64,000 nucleotides of DNA, from the NCBI RefSeq assembly GCF_001667275.1, contig NZ_LZHV01000071.1, positions 23,851-87,850 of the forward strand, in the 5' to 3' direction. The notes below the pieces were generated by a model. It was not told the origin of the DNA. It worked only from the letters and a program-made list of their open reading frames with translations, and did not search any database. Each line of letters begins with the position of its first letter. The first letter of the stretch is position 1. The DNA comes from Mycobacterium sp. ACS4054 (lineage in GTDB: Bacteria > Actinomycetota > Actinomycetes > Mycobacteriales > Mycobacteriaceae). This document shows, in pieces, positions 1 to 8,536 of the stretch. The position numbers and the translations under genes were made by a program.

Positions 1-962
1 GCGGGCAGCGTGTCGGTGATTCCCGCCTTGACCGCCTCGGACGGCATCGTGAACAGCTCGTGACCGCTGCCTTCCGGTCCGGTCAGTGGCGCGCCGAAAT
101 GCGGTCGTCCGTCGGCATCGAAGGTCACCGGCACGGCGACGGACCGGTAATGCTGGCCGTCGCCAACCTTGTTGCCGGAGAACGAATCCCCGAAGATTGC
201 GAGAAACTTCCCGGGCTGCCCGGGCACCTCGACGATCTCCCCGAGGTCCGCCGCTCCGATCCCCGGGATGCCGGGTACGCCTCCTGTCCCGGCAATCGGG
301 CCCAAGTCGCGGACCTCACCGCGCAGCGGACGCTCCATCGTGTCGTCGACGGGTGGGGGCGGGTCGTAACCCTCGGTGTGCAACGAGCCCAGCGCTTTGT
401 GCAAGGTGTCGGAGTACGCGTTGCGGATCGATTCCATCTGCTTGAGGGCATCGCGGACGTCGTCTACGGCGTCGGCATGCGCAAGTTTGATCAGGTTCTC
501 GAGGGCGGCGCGGTCTTTCGCGGAAAGGCTGCGATCCTCCAAATCCTTCTTCGCCGCTCCGATGATCTTGTCGAGCACCTGCAGCTGGTGGTCCAAGGCG
601 GCGATCTCTGCGGTGCCTTGCTTTTGCGCGTCGGCCAACGCGGCGGCGATGGTTTCCAGGTCCGCGCCGATCTTGGGCAACTGCTCGGACTGCTCGCCGA
701 GGGCCTTCGTCACCCGCTGTACCTCGGCGGAGTCGTTGATCGGATTGTCGCCGTTCTGGTGGTTCCACGACGCCTCGAAGCGTTTTCTGGCTTGCTCGAA
801 GGCGTGGTCGGCTTCGACCGTGTGTCGGCCGGCGCCATGGAAGGCCTCCGCGAGACGTGAGATCTGAAACGGGCTTCCGGCCTGGAGGCTGTGGTTGATC
901 GCCCAGGGATCGCCGCCGGCTGCGCCGATCAACTCCGCTTCGCTCAAGTTTGCCAGCGTCAT
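1..962 (-). CDS. DUF4185-like conserved mycobacterial protein, partial (C-terminus off the left edge)
   Basis: The reading frame is open on the minus strand from an ATG at 962 to the window edge, giving 320 visible residues and no stop. An upstream in-frame TGA rules out a longer start nearby. The first 200 residues or so are helical and rich in Ala, Glu and Lys, and begin MTLANLSEAELIGAAGGDPW, like the N-terminal domain of ESX-associated or putative hydrolase proteins of mycobacteria. After a PPPP linker, the part nearest the edge (around FGDSFSGNKVGDG) resembles the start of a DUF4185 beta-propeller-like domain. The function is unknown; a secreted or cell-envelope role is an inference. I see no signal peptide. 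Family assignment is moderate because the main domain is cut off. Confidence 0.6.
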   Translation of the reverse strand, partial: MTLANLSEAELIGAAGGDPWAINHSLQAGSPFQISRLAEAFHGAGRHTVEADHAFEQARKRFEASWNHQNGDNPINDSAEVQRVTKALGEQSEQLPKIGADLETIAAALADAQKQGTAEIAALDHQLQVLDKIIGAAKKDLEDRSLSAKDRAALENLIKLAHADAVDDVRDALKQMESIRNAYSDTLHKALGSLHTEGYDPPPPVDDTMERPLRGEVRDLGPIAGTGGVPGIPGIGAADLGEIVEVPGQPGKFLAIFGDSFSGNKVGDGQHYRSVAVPVTFDADGRPHFGAPLTGPEGSGHELFTMPSEAVKAGITDTLP

Positions 963-1083
963 CGCACCGTCAGCGGTTACTCAACGCCACAAACATCGCC
1001 GCCCCCTTCTACGGGGCAAGCCTATACCGCATTCGCGCTGGTCGAGGACGTAATTGGACCGCTCAGCCCCGCCAGAGCCCCGC

Positions 1084-2217
1084 TCAGGCCTGGCTGCCGG
1101 CCAGCTTTCGGGTCGTCAGCGCCTCGGTGTCCTGGAACGGCCGGCCGTCGGGCCGCAGCAAGTCGTGGAACCAGACCTTCGGGATCGCCGTGTACGGGTG
1201 GTCCCACGATTCCCACGGAAAGTAGGTCTGCGTTTTGCCCGCGACCAGGCCCCAGTTGATGGCACCGACGTTGTGCCGCTTGGCCACCGGGAGGATTCCC
1301 TCCACCGTGCTGCCTCTGGGCCGGGCCATGTACTCGGTGCACAGGATCGGCCTCCCCAGCGGGGCAAGCTCGCCGATCCGGTTCTCGAAGCCCGCGGGAT
1401 CTGCGTAGGAATGGAACGTGATCACGTCGGCGTTGGCCAGCTGAATGTCGCTAATTGCGCTGCGGCCCTGGGGTTGTCCCCAGTCGCCGCGCCACACGCC
1501 GCTGGTGAGCGGCTGACTCGGATCCACCGCGCGCGCCCAACGGAACACCTGGGGGAGCAGGTTGGCGACCAACTGATCCTTGTCGCTGCGCTCGACGTTG
1601 CGATACTGGCGCGCGGGGTTGTCGGGCTCGTTCCACAGGTCCCAACCGAGAACGCGGTCGTCGCTGCGGAACTGGGTCAGCACCGCGGTGACGTAGTCGC
1701 GCATGACGCCGGCGTAGCGGGGATCACCCAGCCGTTCGGCCCCGGGGCTCTGCACCCAGCCGGAGTTGTGCACCCCGGGCGTCGGGGCCCGCTGCCGGCC
1801 CGCCTTGGGGGCGGGGTCCCAGCACGAGTCGAAGAAGACGAACAGCGGCTTGATGCGATGCCGCGCGGCGATGTCGACGAACTGCGCCAGCCGCGTCTGG
1901 AAGCCGCGCTGATCCTGGGCCCACAGCTGATCGTGCAGGAACACCCGCGCGGTGTTGTGCCCGTAGAACCGGGCCCAGCCGAGCTCAGCGTCGATGCGAC
2001 GGGGGTCGTAGGTGTCGGCCTGGAACATCTCGAGTTGGTTGATGGCGTTGGAGGTGATGTAGTTCGATCCGACGAGGAAACCTTGCGCCTGATACCAGCG
2101 GTTGGCGCGGTCGGCGGGCCACCGGCCCGCTTCCTCGGCGGAGGCGCGGGGCGCTCGCGCCAGCGCGGTGCCAGCCGCCAGGAAAAGTGGCAGCTTGAGG
2201 GCCGTTCGTCGTTGCAC
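1084..2217 (-). CDS. Secreted glycoside hydrolase family 5 (cellulase-like) protein
   Basis: A 377-residue protein with an N-terminal RR motif (RRTALKLPLF), a hydrophobic stretch and an AxA cleavage site near residue 27, which suggests Tat export. The body is a TIM-barrel glycosidase. WNEP at 195-198 carries the likely acid/base Glu197, and CTEYM near 293-297 carries the likely nucleophile Glu295, the arrangement of GH5/GH-A enzymes. Length fits a single catalytic domain with no carbohydrate-binding module. It would hydrolyse a beta-linked glycan outside the cell; the substrate cannot be told from sequence. It lies between two unrelated minus-strand genes with 115 bp or more on each side, so it is probably transcribed alone. 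Confidence 0.82.
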   Translation of the reverse strand: MQRRTALKLPLFLAAGTALARAPRASAEEAGRWPADRANRWYQAQGFLVGSNYITSNAINQLEMFQADTYDPRRIDAELGWARFYGHNTARVFLHDQLWAQDQRGFQTRLAQFVDIAARHRIKPLFVFFDSCWDPAPKAGRQRAPTPGVHNSGWVQSPGAERLGDPRYAGVMRDYVTAVLTQFRSDDRVLGWDLWNEPDNPARQYRNVERSDKDQLVANLLPQVFRWARAVDPSQPLTSGVWRGDWGQPQGRSAISDIQLANADVITFHSYADPAGFENRIGELAPLGRPILCTEYMARPRGSTVEGILPVAKRHNVGAINWGLVAGKTQTYFPWESWDHPYTAIPKVWFHDLLRPDGRPFQDTEALTTRKLAGSQA

Positions 2218-2333
2218 GATGTGACGATAAATTTCCCCGGCGATTTCCCCGGGATTTGCTCAGCGCGTCGCGCCAGCTTGACGTGGGAATTGTTATCGCC
2301 TCGTCACCCGGCGCCCATCGGAGCGGTTCCCGG

Positions 2334-2762
2334 CTAGCGCAACTTGCGGCCGTACTTGTCGGTGACGCTGCCGGTGAACATCATGATGGCGTCGACGATG
2401 CCCCAAATCATGCCGGCGAGCAGCACCGGGAAACCCACGAAGCAAAACAGTGTGAACAGAAACCCGAACAGGCCCAGACACAGCTGCGCGACGGCGATTT
2501 GAGTCGAGTCGAGATAGAAGCGGCCGACCCCGAACGACCCGAAGAACAGCTGCAGCAGGCCGGCCGTCGAGGCCGACTTATCCGACAGCGGCTGGCCGGT
2601 GACGGGATCCCGCCCGTACGGCGCATGGGGATCGCCGTATCCGGGGTAGCTCCCATACGGATAGCCGGGATAGGGCTGCGGCGGCGGAAACCCCGGAGGC
2701 GGCGGCCGCCAGCCTCCGGGCGGTTCGCCGGACGGGTCTCCGGGCGGGTTCGGCGTCGACAT
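2334..2762 (-). CDS. TM2 domain membrane protein
   Basis: A 142-residue protein. Residues 1-60 are a Pro/Gly/Tyr-rich cytoplasmic-type tail (many PPGG, PGYP repeats). They are followed by the TM2 signature: a hydrophobic hairpin with FGSFGVGRFYLD around residues 74-85 and two membrane helices near 85-105 and 108-128. The family is widespread in mycobacteria and its biochemical role is unknown. The gene stands 116 bp downstream of the GH5 start on the same strand, and diverges from the PE-like gene at 2892 across a 129-bp intergenic region. Confidence 0.85.
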   Translation of the reverse strand: MSTPNPPGDPSGEPPGGWRPPPPGFPPPQPYPGYPYGSYPGYGDPHAPYGRDPVTGQPLSDKSASTAGLLQLFFGSFGVGRFYLDSTQIAVAQLCLGLFGFLFTLFCFVGFPVLLAGMIWGIVDAIMMFTGSVTDKYGRKLR

Positions 2763-2891
2763 TGGCCCGAGTTAACTCTCGTGCCGGCGCCGCGTCTACT
2801 TAGCGGTTTCTCAGCAAAAGTTTGGTATAGGCATAGTTGCCTAATGCTACTATCGCCACACGACATCGTCGGATGTGTGGAGGAGGGGCCC

Positions 2892-3224
2892 GTGCAGGCA
2901 TTGTCGTTCGACCCGGCCGCCGCCAACATCGGGTCCGACGTTGTCCGCGGCGCCCTGCAAGGCCTGCAGGCCGGTGTGACGGCTTCGCCCTCGACCACCG
3001 CGTTGGTGCCCGCCGGGGCCGACGAGGTGTCGGCGCAGGCGGCCCTCGCTTTCGCCGCCGAGGCCACCGCCTTCTTGGCGCTGCACACGGCCGCCCAGGA
3101 AGAGCTGGTCCGAACGGGCACGGCGGTGGTCGACATCGCCCGGATGTACTCGGAGGTCGACGCCGCGGCGGCCGGCGGCGTGCTCGGCATCCGCCCGCCG
3201 GGCACCTACCGGATGGCCGGATAG
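2892..3224 (+). CDS. PE35-like PE family protein
   Basis: A 110-residue protein from a GTG start chosen because a strong GGAGG (2879-2883) lies upstream. It aligns by eye with PE35 (Rv3872): an SxDPxAANIG opening, a central LVPAGADEVSAQAA block at 38-51, and a helical end. The canonical Pro-Glu pair is not intact (DPAA at 7-10). A YSEVD sequence at 86-90 fits the YxxxD/E general secretion motif of ESX substrates, so export by a type VII system is likely. PE proteins normally pair with a PPE partner encoded next door; here the next gene is DUF2237 and no PPE gene is present in the window. The role is unknown. Confidence 0.78.
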   Translation: MQALSFDPAAANIGSDVVRGALQGLQAGVTASPSTTALVPAGADEVSAQAALAFAAEATAFLALHTAAQEELVRTGTAVVDIARMYSEVDAAAAGGVLGIRPPGTYRMAG

Positions 3225-3310
3225 GCGGCCGCCCGGGCGGGACAAATTCGCGCCCGCGGAGACGGCAAAGTTACTTCAAACTTCACCCCCGGGAGCGCGA
3301 TACTGAAGGG

Positions 3311-3697
3311 GTGCCCGAGCGAAACGTGTTAGGCGGTCCCCTGGAACCGTGCGGCACAGAGCCACTGACCGGCTACTACCGCGACGGCTGTTGCTCGACG
3401 GGCACTGAGGATCTGGGCCGGCACACGATCTGCGCGGTCATGACGACCGAATTCCTGGAGCATCAGCGCTCGATCGGCAACGACTTGCTGACGCCGGTGC
3501 CCGAATACCGCTTCCCCGGATTGCTGCCCGGCGATCGTTGGTGCGTCACGGCGCTGAACTGGCTTCGGGCGCACCAGGATGGCTGTGCCGCACCGGTGGT
3601 CCTGGCCTCGACGCACGAGCGCACCCTCGAGGTGGTGCCCCTAGAGGCGTTGCAGGAACACAAGGTCGACGTGCCCGACGACTTGGCGAACCTGTAG
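3311..3697 (+). CDS. DUF2237 family protein
   Basis: 128 residues from GTG 3311. The family hallmarks are plain: NVLGGPLEPC, GYYRDGCCSTG, HTICAVMT, PGLLPGDRWC and the C-terminal VVPLEALQEHKVD. Proteins of this family are short cytosolic proteins with several conserved cysteines; no activity is established. A purine-rich GAAGGG directly precedes the start, leaving little spacing, so the alternative in-frame GTG at 3326 cannot be excluded. The longer form matches the usual family N-terminus better. The gene is downstream of the PE-like gene with an 86-bp gap. Confidence 0.85.
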   Translation: MPERNVLGGPLEPCGTEPLTGYYRDGCCSTGTEDLGRHTICAVMTTEFLEHQRSIGNDLLTPVPEYRFPGLLPGDRWCVTALNWLRAHQDGCAAPVVLASTHERTLEVVPLEALQEHKVDVPDDLANL

Positions 3698-3740
3698 GGA
3701 CCACGGCGGATCCACGCCTGGCGCCTGTGTCATATTTCTC

Positions 3741-3757
3741 TTCGACGACGCGTCGAA
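3741..3757. promoter_or_regulatory. Inverted repeat before the sulfotransferase operon
   Basis: TTCGACG-acg-CGTCGAA, a perfect 7-bp inverted repeat with a 3-bp spacer, lies 11 bp before the sulfotransferase GTG and overlaps its leader. It may be an operator for the operon at 3.77-9.5 kb. No second copy was noticed in the window. Confidence 0.35.
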
Positions 3758-3768
3758 AAGAGGATCCG

Positions 3769-5031
3769 GTGGGCTCTGCCGTGGACGACATCGACTTCGA
3801 CGATCTGACCGCGCCCAAGCTCACCGACGTTCAACGCCAAATCCTGGAATTCACCGAGGCCAAAGCCGTCGACTTCGACGTCGACCGGATGCTCGGCGAG
3901 GCCGTCGAACAGGCGGGAGTCAATGACCTCGACGACTTCGACGGCTTCGGTGATCGGCTCACCGCGCACGTCGCGGCGATAGAAGGCGACGAGGGCCTGC
4001 GCCAGCTCACCCGATCCACCCTGCGGCAACGCGTCGTGCGCTTGCTGCGCAACCGGTTGTCGCTGACCGAGCTCCTCAAGCGGTATCCCGAAATCGAAAC
4101 CATCGCTATCGAGAAGCCGTTCATCGTCGTGGGGATGCCCCGATCGGGCACCACCCACCTGGTGAATCTCATTGCCGCCGATCCCCGCCGCCGGGCGCTG
4201 CCGTACTGGGAGAGCCAGGAGCCCATCCCCGCCCGCGGGCAGGGGCCCGACATCGACGGGATCGACCCCCGGTACGCGCGAGCCAAATCCGAGCACGACG
4301 CGCTCATGGTCAGCGCCCCGGTGGTGGCCGCCATGCACGACCGGTTCCCGGAGGCGATCGAAGAAGAAGTCGAGCTCCTCGACCTCGATCTGGCCGGCTA
4401 CGTCCTGGAATGGCATGCGCGCGTGCCGGACTGGCGCGACTACTACCTGAGCCTGGATCAGACCCGGCACTACGCATACCTGCGGAAAGTGCTGCAGGCG
4501 TTGACGTTTCTGCGGGGGCCGCGGACCTGGGTGCTGAAGAGCCCGCAGCACTGCGAACAACTCGGCCCGCTCATGGCGACGTTTCCCGATGCGACGGTGG
4601 CATTCACACACCGTGACCCCGTGGCGGTGATCCAATCGGCGATCACCATGATGGCCTACTCCGATCGGCTCCGCCGAACCAGCATCGACCCGGACTGGTT
4701 GCTGGACTACTGGAGCGATCGGGTGCGCCGGCTGCTCGGCGCATGCGTGCGCGACCGCGAGCTGGTGCCGGCCGAACGCAGCATCGACATCGGCTTCCAC
4801 CAGCTCAACGGCAACGAAATGGCAATCCTCGAACGGCTTTACGCGTGCGGCGATGTCGAGTTGACCCCGAAGGTGCGTAAACGGTTCGAGAAATACCTCG
4901 ACGGCAACCCCCGCGGCAAGCACGGCCGCATCCGCTACGACCTGCACCGGCACTTCGGCATCACGGCCGACGAGCTGCGCGCGCGATTCGGCTTCTACTT
5001 CGACAAGTTCGACGTCCATGCCGAGACCTGA
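3769..5031 (+). CDS. Sulfotransferase family protein
   Basis: 420 residues from GTG 3769, preceded by AAGAGGA. The PAPS-binding P-loop is clear at about 121-130 (VGMPRSGTTH), and the second cofactor region is at LKSPQH, with HRDP further on, as in the actinobacterial sulfotransferase_3 type. It would transfer a sulfuryl group from 3'-phosphoadenylylsulfate to a hydroxyl of a small molecule or lipid; the acceptor is unknown. It is the first gene of a tight plus-strand run: MBL hydrolase 18 bp downstream, then SDR, VOC, LLM and D-2-hydroxyacid dehydrogenase. An inverted repeat just before the start may regulate the operon. Confidence 0.85.
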   Translation: MGSAVDDIDFDDLTAPKLTDVQRQILEFTEAKAVDFDVDRMLGEAVEQAGVNDLDDFDGFGDRLTAHVAAIEGDEGLRQLTRSTLRQRVVRLLRNRLSLTELLKRYPEIETIAIEKPFIVVGMPRSGTTHLVNLIAADPRRRALPYWESQEPIPARGQGPDIDGIDPRYARAKSEHDALMVSAPVVAAMHDRFPEAIEEEVELLDLDLAGYVLEWHARVPDWRDYYLSLDQTRHYAYLRKVLQALTFLRGPRTWVLKSPQHCEQLGPLMATFPDATVAFTHRDPVAVIQSAITMMAYSDRLRRTSIDPDWLLDYWSDRVRRLLGACVRDRELVPAERSIDIGFHQLNGNEMAILERLYACGDVELTPKVRKRFEKYLDGNPRGKHGRIRYDLHRHFGITADELRARFGFYFDKFDVHAET

Positions 5032-5049
5032 CCGGAGGGCCACCCAGCG

Positions 5050-6291
5050 ATGACTTTCGAACCGGTCTACCGCGGCCGGCCCGGCGCCGACGCCATGCGG
5101 CCCGCCGTTGCCGAACGGGCGGAGGAGATCGCGCCCGGGCTGTGGTGCTCGCCGGGGCTCTCGAATTCCTACCTGCTCACCACCAACGAGGGCCGGGTGA
5201 TCGTCAACACCGGCATGGGTTTCGAGGGGCCGGTGCATCGCGCGAACTTCGACGCCGTCGACCCGTCGCCGGTGCGCTACATCATCTTCACCCAGGGCCA
5301 CGTCGACCACGTCGGCGGTTTGGACAGCGTGCGCGACCCGGAGACAATCGTCGTCGCGCAAGCCAACTGGACGTTGTGGCGCGACGACAACGAACGTCTC
5401 ATCCCGTATCGCGCCAGCCGTAGCGCGTTCGCGTTCAAGGACACCCTGGCGGCCGGCATCCAGGCGATCCAGCGGCGCCTGGGCGTCACCCGGTTGGCCG
5501 GCCAAAGCGTTCCCGTCGTCGACCTCGACTTCGAGGACAGCATGACCCTGTCGGTCGGCGGCCGTCGGATGGAACTGATCTCGGTGCCCGGCGGTGAGAC
5601 GACCGACTCCCTGGTGATCTGGTTGCCGGATGAGCGGATCTGCCTGTGCGGCAACACCTTCGGCCCGTTATTCGGCCATATTCCGAATCTGGTCACCATG
5701 CGTGGCGACCGGTACCGCGACGCCCTGACCGCCATCGCGTCGGTGGAGCGCGTGCGCGACCTGCGGCCCGACCTCCTGGTCACCGGCCATTTCGGACCCA
5801 TCGCGGGCGCCGAGCGCATCCATGCGGAGCTGACCCGGCTGAGCGACGCGATCCGGTATGTCCACGACCGGACGGTCGAGGGGATGAACGCCGGCAAGGA
5901 CGTGCGCACGCTGATGCGCGAGATCACCTTGCCCGCGGAATACGAAGTGGGGCAAGGCTACGGGAAGGTGTCCTGGGATGTGCGGGCCATCTGGGAGAAC
6001 TACTCCGGCTGGTTTCACCACGAGTCCACGACCGAGCTCTATCCGGTCGGGTTCGACGCCGTGGCCGCCGACGTGGTCGAGCTGGCCGGGGCCGATGAAT
6101 TGCTGGACCGGGCCCGCGAGCACCTGGCCGGCGGCCGGCCGCTGCAGGCCATTCACCTCGCCGAGCTCGTGGGGTCCGACCAACCGGGGGCGCGCGCCGT
6201 GCTGCGGGAGGCCCACGAAAGTCTTCTGGCCGCAAGCACCAATTTCTGGGAAAGCGCCTGGCTCACCAACCAGATAGCGAGGAACTCATGA
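5050..6291 (+). CDS. MBL-fold hydrolase of alkylsulfatase type
   Basis: 413 residues. The N-terminal metallo-beta-lactamase fold has the motif TQGHVDHVGG at 81-90. The first His of the usual HxHxDH metal motif is Gln82 here, while His84, Asp86 and His87 remain. The C-terminal 70 residues or so (from ADELLDRAREHLAGG) look like the alkylsulfatase dimerisation domain, so the overall plan matches SdsA1-type alkylsulfatases, although the substitution may change metal loading. The SCP2-like third domain of full SdsA1 proteins is not evident. The stop overlaps the next ATG by 4 nt, so translation with the SDR is coupled. Co-occurrence with a sulfotransferase suggests handling of a sulfated intermediate (inference). 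Confidence 0.8.
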   Translation: MTFEPVYRGRPGADAMRPAVAERAEEIAPGLWCSPGLSNSYLLTTNEGRVIVNTGMGFEGPVHRANFDAVDPSPVRYIIFTQGHVDHVGGLDSVRDPETIVVAQANWTLWRDDNERLIPYRASRSAFAFKDTLAAGIQAIQRRLGVTRLAGQSVPVVDLDFEDSMTLSVGGRRMELISVPGGETTDSLVIWLPDERICLCGNTFGPLFGHIPNLVTMRGDRYRDALTAIASVERVRDLRPDLLVTGHFGPIAGAERIHAELTRLSDAIRYVHDRTVEGMNAGKDVRTLMREITLPAEYEVGQGYGKVSWDVRAIWENYSGWFHHESTTELYPVGFDAVAADVVELAGADELLDRAREHLAGGRPLQAIHLAELVGSDQPGARAVLREAHESLLAASTNFWESAWLTNQIARNS

Positions 6292-7037
6292 CGGCGAGCG
6301 TCAGCTTCGACTTCACCGGGACCACGGCCCTGATCACCGGCGGCACCAGCGGGATCGGGCACGCCACCGCGGTCCTGTTCCGCGACGCCGGGGCTCGTGT
6401 CGCCGTCACCGGGACCAAACCGGCGGCGGCCGATTATTCGGCCGACCTGTCCGGCATGGAATACCACAAGCTACAGATCACCGACCCCGGTTCGGTGGAC
6501 GCGCTGGCCGGGAGGTTCACCACCCTGGACGTGCTCGTCAACAACGCCGGTGCCAATTTCCCTGGCGGCCTTGACGAGTCGAAGCCCGACGGGTTCGAGG
6601 CGTCGGTCGCGCTGAACCTCACCGGGCCCTATCGGCTGACGATGGGCCTCTACCGGGCCCTGCGGGCCTCGGCCGCGGCAGGTGGAGCCAGTGTGGTGAA
6701 CCTGGCGTCGATGTCGGCGCTGCGGGCCGTCCCCCTGGTGCCCGGATACGGCGCCGCAAAGGCCGGGATCGTCTGCATCACCAGAAATCTCGCCGTCAAA
6801 TGGGCGGCCAAGGGGATCCGGGTCAACGCGGTGGCGCCGGGCGCCGTCGACACCCCGATGACCGCGCCCATGCGCGGCTCCGACGAGTTGATGGAGTCGG
6901 AGCTGGCACACATCCCGCTGCGCCGCTTCGGCACCGTCGGCGAGATCGCACCGACGATCGCCTTCTTGTGCACCGAGCAGAGTAGCTACACCAGCGGCGC
7001 GGTGTTCGTTGTCGACGCCGCATCGGACTGCGTCTGA
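6288..7037 (+). CDS. SDR family NAD(P)-dependent oxidoreductase
   Basis: 249 residues, classical short-chain dehydrogenase. It has the TGGTSGIG cofactor loop near the N-terminus, NNAG near 83-86, the catalytic YGAAK (Tyr/Lys pair), and the usual PGAVDTPM after it. It starts on the ATGA that ends the MBL gene and is followed after 15 bp by a VOC gene. Its role is oxidation or reduction of a hydroxyl/keto group of the pathway intermediate; specificity is unknown. Confidence 0.9.
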   Translation: MTASVSFDFTGTTALITGGTSGIGHATAVLFRDAGARVAVTGTKPAAADYSADLSGMEYHKLQITDPGSVDALAGRFTTLDVLVNNAGANFPGGLDESKPDGFEASVALNLTGPYRLTMGLYRALRASAAAGGASVVNLASMSALRAVPLVPGYGAAKAGIVCITRNLAVKWAAKGIRVNAVAPGAVDTPMTAPMRGSDELMESELAHIPLRRFGTVGEIAPTIAFLCTEQSSYTSGAVFVVDAASDCV

Positions 7038-7052
7038 AATGCGAGGAACGCC

Positions 7053-7532
7053 ATGGCATTAGCGCTTCGACCCGAAGACCTCTACCACACCGGCATCGTC
7101 GTGCCGGACCTCGATGCGGCGATGGAACGCCTGAGCAAGCTGGCCGGCTACCGGTGGATCAGCCCGATGAGTTACACGCTGCCGTTCCGCACCGCGGAAG
7201 GCGTCCGGGAACTGACGTCGACCATCGTCTACTCCTTACAAAGCCCGCACCTCGAGTTGGTGCAGGAAGTGCCGGGCAGCCCCTGGGCGGCCGCCCCAGG
7301 CAACGCCGTGCACCACCTCGGCTACTTCAGCGACAACCTGGCCGAGAGCGGGCGGGCGCTCGAGGCCAACGGGTTCACCCTGGAGATGACCGCGGAGGTG
7401 CCCGGCGCCGACCTCGGCCTATTCGCTTACTACACGGACGATTGGGGCGCCCGCATCGAGATCGTCGACCGCTCGCTGTTTCCCGACTTTCCCGCATTCC
7501 TGCAGTCGATGACCGCGCGGGAGGAGGCGTGA
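7053..7532 (+). CDS. VOC family (glyoxalase/dioxygenase fold) protein
   Basis: 159 residues with two beta-alpha-beta-beta-beta halves. It has a YHTGIVVPDLDAAM opening, a central HHLGYF stretch and a C-terminal IEIVDRS. His in YHTG, His in HHLG and a Glu near the C-terminus are candidate metal ligands, as in glyoxalases, extradiol dioxygenases and epimerases of this fold. A spacer of 15 bp follows the SDR, and only one base separates its stop from the next GTG. A second VOC gene occurs in the opposing operon (10917-11417). The reaction cannot be predicted. Confidence 0.85.
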   Translation: MALALRPEDLYHTGIVVPDLDAAMERLSKLAGYRWISPMSYTLPFRTAEGVRELTSTIVYSLQSPHLELVQEVPGSPWAAAPGNAVHHLGYFSDNLAESGRALEANGFTLEMTAEVPGADLGLFAYYTDDWGARIEIVDRSLFPDFPAFLQSMTAREEA

Positions 7533-7533
7533 C

Positions 7534-8499
7534 GTGCTGCTGACGGTGCTGCGTTTCAACTTCGCCTCCCCGCACGGTGACCCGCGCACCCAGAGCGCGC
7601 TGCTCTCCGCCGCGTTGGAGTTGGCGCAATGGGGCGAGTCGCACGGCATCACCTCCGTCAGCGTCGACGAGCACCACGCCACCGGCCAGGGCTGGAGTTG
7701 CAATCCGATCATGGCGGCGGCGATGTTCCTCGCCCGCACCTCGACGCTGATCGCCAGCGTGGACTGCGCGCTTGGGCCGCTGTGGAATCCGGTGCGGCTC
7801 GCCGAGGACATCGCCCTGGTCGACAACATGAGCCGCGGCCGGCTGCACACCACGGTCGGGCTTGGCTACCGCACGGTCGAATACGAGGCCATGGGAACCG
7901 ATTTCGCGCAGCGCGGCGCCCTGATGGACGCCCTGCTGGAGCGGATGTTGTCGGTGTGGTCCGACGCCGACGCGGGAATCTGCACCGGCACCTGGACCCG
8001 GCCCCATCCACCGCTCTATGTCGGCGGCGGGGCGCGCGCGACGGCGCGGCGGGCGGCGCGATTCCGGCTGCCGCTCAGCCTGGCCGATCACCTGCCCGAC
8101 GTCGCCGTCTACTATCGCGAGCTGTGCGGCGAGGCCGGCATGACCCCGTTCATTCTGATGCCGGGGCCGGTCAACCGCGGGATGATCTACCTGCACGAGG
8201 ACCCGGACCGGGCGTGGGCGGAACTGGGTGAGCACATCCTTTGGGAGGCGGTCACTTACGGCGGCTGGTCCACCGACCAACGGTCGCTGATGCATTTGCC
8301 CGGCGTGCAGTCGCTGGACGAGGTCCGGGCGTCCGGCAGGTACCGCTTCCTGACGCCCGACGAGTTGATCGCCGAGGTGCGCGACGCCGACAACTACGGC
8401 CCCCTGGTGATGCACCCACTCGTCGGTGGCATGCCCGTCGACGAGGCGTGGAAGTCGGTCCAGCTACTCACCGACAAGGTGCTGCCCGCGCTGGGCTGA
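7534..8499 (+). CDS. LLM class flavin-dependent oxidoreductase
   Basis: 321 residues from GTG 7534. It shows the bacterial luciferase-like TIM-barrel pattern: VDEHHATG near 48-55, GPLWNPVRLAEDIALVDNMSRGR, GLGYR, and PHPPLYVGGGA. In mycobacteria such enzymes use FMN or F420; which one cannot be decided here. It is nearly fused to the VOC gene upstream, which supports a common pathway, perhaps a monooxygenation step. Confidence 0.88.
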   Translation: MLLTVLRFNFASPHGDPRTQSALLSAALELAQWGESHGITSVSVDEHHATGQGWSCNPIMAAAMFLARTSTLIASVDCALGPLWNPVRLAEDIALVDNMSRGRLHTTVGLGYRTVEYEAMGTDFAQRGALMDALLERMLSVWSDADAGICTGTWTRPHPPLYVGGGARATARRAARFRLPLSLADHLPDVAVYYRELCGEAGMTPFILMPGPVNRGMIYLHEDPDRAWAELGEHILWEAVTYGGWSTDQRSLMHLPGVQSLDEVRASGRYRFLTPDELIAEVRDADNYGPLVMHPLVGGMPVDEAWKSVQLLTDKVLPALG

Positions 8500-8536
8500 T
8501 CACCCCGAAGCTGCCCGCATAGGGTTCAATGGGGTG

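Noticed and set aside
125..867. Several overlapping long frames on both strands inside the first gene
   Set aside because: They are shadows of the minus-strand gene 1-962, whose frame has coherent mycobacterial sequence, while the others are Arg/Pro-rich without motifs.
1054..2337. 427-codon plus-strand frame over the GH5 gene
   Set aside because: Antisense to a gene with catalytic WNEP and CTEYM motifs; the frame has no family features.
3730..5505. 591-codon minus-strand frame across the sulfotransferase and MBL genes
   Set aside because: A high-GC antisense artefact covering two clearly coding plus-strand genes.
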